Shown here piece after piece: positions 5,452-6,103 of a DNA stretch of 6,103 nucleotides. The first letter of the stretch is position 1, and the number at the start of each line of letters is the position of its first letter. The DNA is taken from contig JBEKHI010000466.1 of assembly GCA_050012355.1 (NCBI GenBank), positions 1-6,103 on the forward strand, given 5' to 3'. A model generated the notes under the pieces. The model was given only the letters and a program-made list of their open reading frames with translations. It did no database searches and was not told the DNA's origin. This DNA is from JBEKHI01 sp050012355 (lineage in GTDB: Bacteria; Actinomycetota; Actinomycetes; Streptosporangiales; Streptosporangiaceae). The translations under genes and the position numbers were made by a program.

Positions 5452-6103
5452 AGCTTGGCGGCGGCGGGCAGCACGTCGGAGCAGACGATCTCCAGCGGCG
5501 CGCGGTCCCAGATGCCGGTCACCGAGCCGATCGCGGTGTCGAAGCCCAGCGCCGCCAGCTCTCCGAGCTTGTCGATGGTCTCCGCGGTCCGCTCGCCCCC
5601 GCTGCCCGGGTCGAACACGAAGTACACCGTCTTGCGGATCGTGTCGTAGTCCCGGCCGACCCGCTCGCAGTGGTCTCGTAGGACGTCGAGCTTGCGGGGC
5701 AGATCGGGGGTCGGGAACAGGTTGGTCGCGTCGGCGTACTGGGCGACCAGCCGGAGCGTCTTCTTCTCGCCGCCGCCGCCGATCAGGATGGGCGGGTGCG
5801 GCTTGGTGAGCGACTGCGGCGAGTTCAGCGGCCGCTCGAGCTGGTAATGCTTGCCGTTATAAGGAGACTCGTCACCGCGCCACATCTGCAGCGCGATCTG
5901 GAGGTTCTCCTCCAGTCGCTCGAAGCGCTCGGCGACCGGCGGGAAGTGCAGCCCGAGGCCGCGAGACTCCTCCTCGTTCCACCCCGCGCCGATGCCGAGC
6001 CACGCGCGGCCCTGCGACAGTACGTCCAGGGTCGTGATGATCTTGGCGAGGATGCCGGGCTGCCGGTAGATCGCCCCGGTGACGAGGGTGAGCAGCTTCA
6101 CTC
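5448..6103 (-). CDS. LLM-class F420-dependent oxidoreductase (partial, N-terminus off the window)
   Basis: The visible 217 residues are the C-terminal part of a luciferase-like TIM-barrel oxidoreductase, which usually uses coenzyme F420 in actinomycetes. Hallmarks: LVTGAIYRQPGILAK, TLDVLSQGRAWLGIGAGWN, HFPPVAERFERLEE, PHPPILIGGGGEKKTLRLVAQYADATNLF. The GTG at 6101 is an internal codon of the family-conserved strand, not the start; the barrel's first strands are missing beyond the right edge. The TAG stop (complement of 5448-5450) overlaps the TAA of the hydrolase, so the two genes converge with no spacer and no terminator hairpin. Substrate unknown. Confidence 0.92.
   Translation of the reverse strand, partial: VKLLTLVTGAIYRQPGILAKIITTLDVLSQGRAWLGIGAGWNEEESRGLGLHFPPVAERFERLEENLQIALQMWRGDESPYNGKHYQLERPLNSPQSLTKPHPPILIGGGGEKKTLRLVAQYADATNLFPTPDLPRKLDVLRDHCERVGRDYDTIRKTVYFVFDPGSGGERTAETIDKLGELAALGFDTAIGSVTGIWDRAPLEIVCSDVLPAAAKL

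Noticed and set aside
5321..5809. Plus-strand open frame of 162 codons spanning the hydrolase end and the LLM gene
   Set aside because: Product is almost all Arg, Ser, Pro and Gly; a compositional artefact across two real genes.

Overview
The window is high-GC DNA with F420/LLM-type and aromatic-catabolism genes, short gene spacing and actinobacterial-style promoter hexamers. It most likely comes from an actinomycete (Actinomycetota, perhaps Pseudonocardiales-like; the genus cannot be fixed from this sequence). There are six protein genes and no RNA genes, CRISPR array, transposase or recombinase.

Layout. (1) 71-1555 (+) is hmgA, homogentisate 1,2-dioxygenase. It is intact through its catalytic core, but its reading frame runs across a junction near 1360 into foreign sequence, giving it an unrelated 64-residue tail. 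(2) About 1360-4679 is a compact, lower-GC, three-gene cassette, all on the minus strand and read from right to left. It encodes a DUF262 (ParB/Srx-fold, GmrS-like) protein, an SMC/OLD-type AAA ATPase with a C-terminal DUF3696 region, and a 319-residue protein I do not recognise. The genes overlap (4 bp, then 23 bp), so they form one translationally coupled operon. (3) 4693-5451 (+) is an alpha/beta hydrolase with a complete catalytic triad. (4) 5448-6103 (-) is the C-terminal part of an LLM-class F420-dependent oxidoreductase that runs off the right edge. Its stop codon overlaps the hydrolase stop codon.

The most interesting point is the cassette. DUF262 proteins and DUF3696 ATPases are typical of bacterial defence loci. 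With a third, uncharacterised protein as the last gene, the set looks like a candidate three-gene anti-phage or anti-plasmid system. The cassette appears to have been inserted precisely into the last codon of hmgA. The 7-bp sequence ATTTCCG is present at both ends (1353-1359 and 4673-4679). Removing one copy with everything between would give an hmgA that ends ...Asp-Arg-Asn-Phe-Arg-stop (430 residues, normal for the family), with the hydrolase GTG start 9 nt after the stop. So hmgA and the hydrolase were probably an operon that the cassette split. No mobility gene lies inside, so how it arrived is unexplained.

Consequences that can be inferred: hmgA now carries a tail read from the antisense strand of the cassette's last gene. 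hmgA transcription may run antisense through the cassette because no terminator is visible. The hydrolase may depend on a junction promoter giving a leaderless transcript.
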